From positions 1-6,118 of the forward strand of contig CAMWWJ010000212.1 of the NCBI GenBank assembly GCA_947177925.1: a stretch of 6,118 nt of DNA. Reading direction: 5' to 3'. The notes below the pieces were generated by a model. It saw only the letters and a list, made by a program, of their open reading frames with translations. It was not told the origin of the DNA and ran no database searches. The stretch comes from an uncultured Lachnospiraceae bacterium. Lineage in GTDB: Bacteria > Bacillota > Clostridia > Lachnospirales > Lachnospiraceae. The position numbers and the translations under genes were made by a program. Shown piece after piece: positions 6,072 through 6,118 of the stretch; position 1 is the stretch's first letter; each line of letters opens with the position of its first letter.

Positions 6072-6104
6072 TTTCCCCATTTTTTCAAACAGATTATTTC
6101 CCCA
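6072..6104. repeat. 8-bp direct repeat in the antitoxin leader
   Basis: TTTCCCCA occurs at 6072-6079 and 6097-6104, 25 bases apart start to start, in the AT-rich region directly upstream of the antitoxin gene. Read on the antitoxin strand it is TGGGGAAA. The copy nearer the gene supplies its GGGGA ribosome-binding candidate. Phd/YefM antitoxins bind repeats in their own promoter, but known sites are usually palindromic, so an operator role is only a possibility. Confidence 0.3.
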
Positions 6105-6118
6105 AAAATAAAAAATGC

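Noticed and set aside
1..6118. CRISPR array, tRNA or rRNA gene, insertion sequence or prophage attachment site
   Set aside because: No regularly spaced repeats, cloverleaf, transposase or terminal inverted repeats were seen; the window is almost fully explained by the fab operon and the small toxin-antitoxin locus.

Overview
The window carries a six-gene type II fatty-acid synthesis (FAS II) operon on the + strand, positions 102-5561. The order is fabD, fabG, fabF, fabZ, a fabK-like flavin oxidoreductase gene, and fabH. All six reading frames are intact, the gaps between them are 13 to 30 bases, and the last pair overlaps by 4 bases. The moderately low GC content, strong GGAG-type ribosome binding sites, and a FabK-type rather than FabI-type enoyl reductase candidate all point to an anaerobic Firmicute of the Clostridia. 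Lachnospiraceae is my best guess, from protein style and not from any database search.

Layout. Positions 1-101 are AT-rich and non-coding; they hold a near-perfect palindrome at 4-25, a candidate operator or promoter element. Positions 102-5561 are the fab operon. A rho-independent terminator lies at 5576-5612. On the - strand, converging on the operon, is a small type II toxin-antitoxin locus: an intact Phd/YefM-family antitoxin (5791-6063), and downstream of it a 61-codon ORF (5622-5807) that looks like only the C-terminal half of a RelE/ParE-type toxin. Positions 6064-6118 are the AT-rich leader of the antitoxin gene, with an 8-base direct repeat.

How the genes work together. FabD loads malonyl groups onto acyl carrier protein (ACP). 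FabH starts a chain by condensing an acyl-CoA primer with malonyl-ACP, and FabF carries out later condensations. FabG reduces the 3-keto group, FabZ dehydrates the product, and the FabK-like flavoprotein is the natural candidate for the final enoyl-ACP reduction. The set therefore covers a full elongation cycle, but acpP and the acetyl-CoA carboxylase genes (accA-D), often found in clostridial fab clusters, are absent from the window.

Most of the window is ordinary core metabolism, and I do not see a new multi-gene system. The points most worth a second look are the cysteine-rich C-terminal region of the FabK-like protein, the upstream palindrome, and the apparently decayed toxin beside an intact antitoxin.
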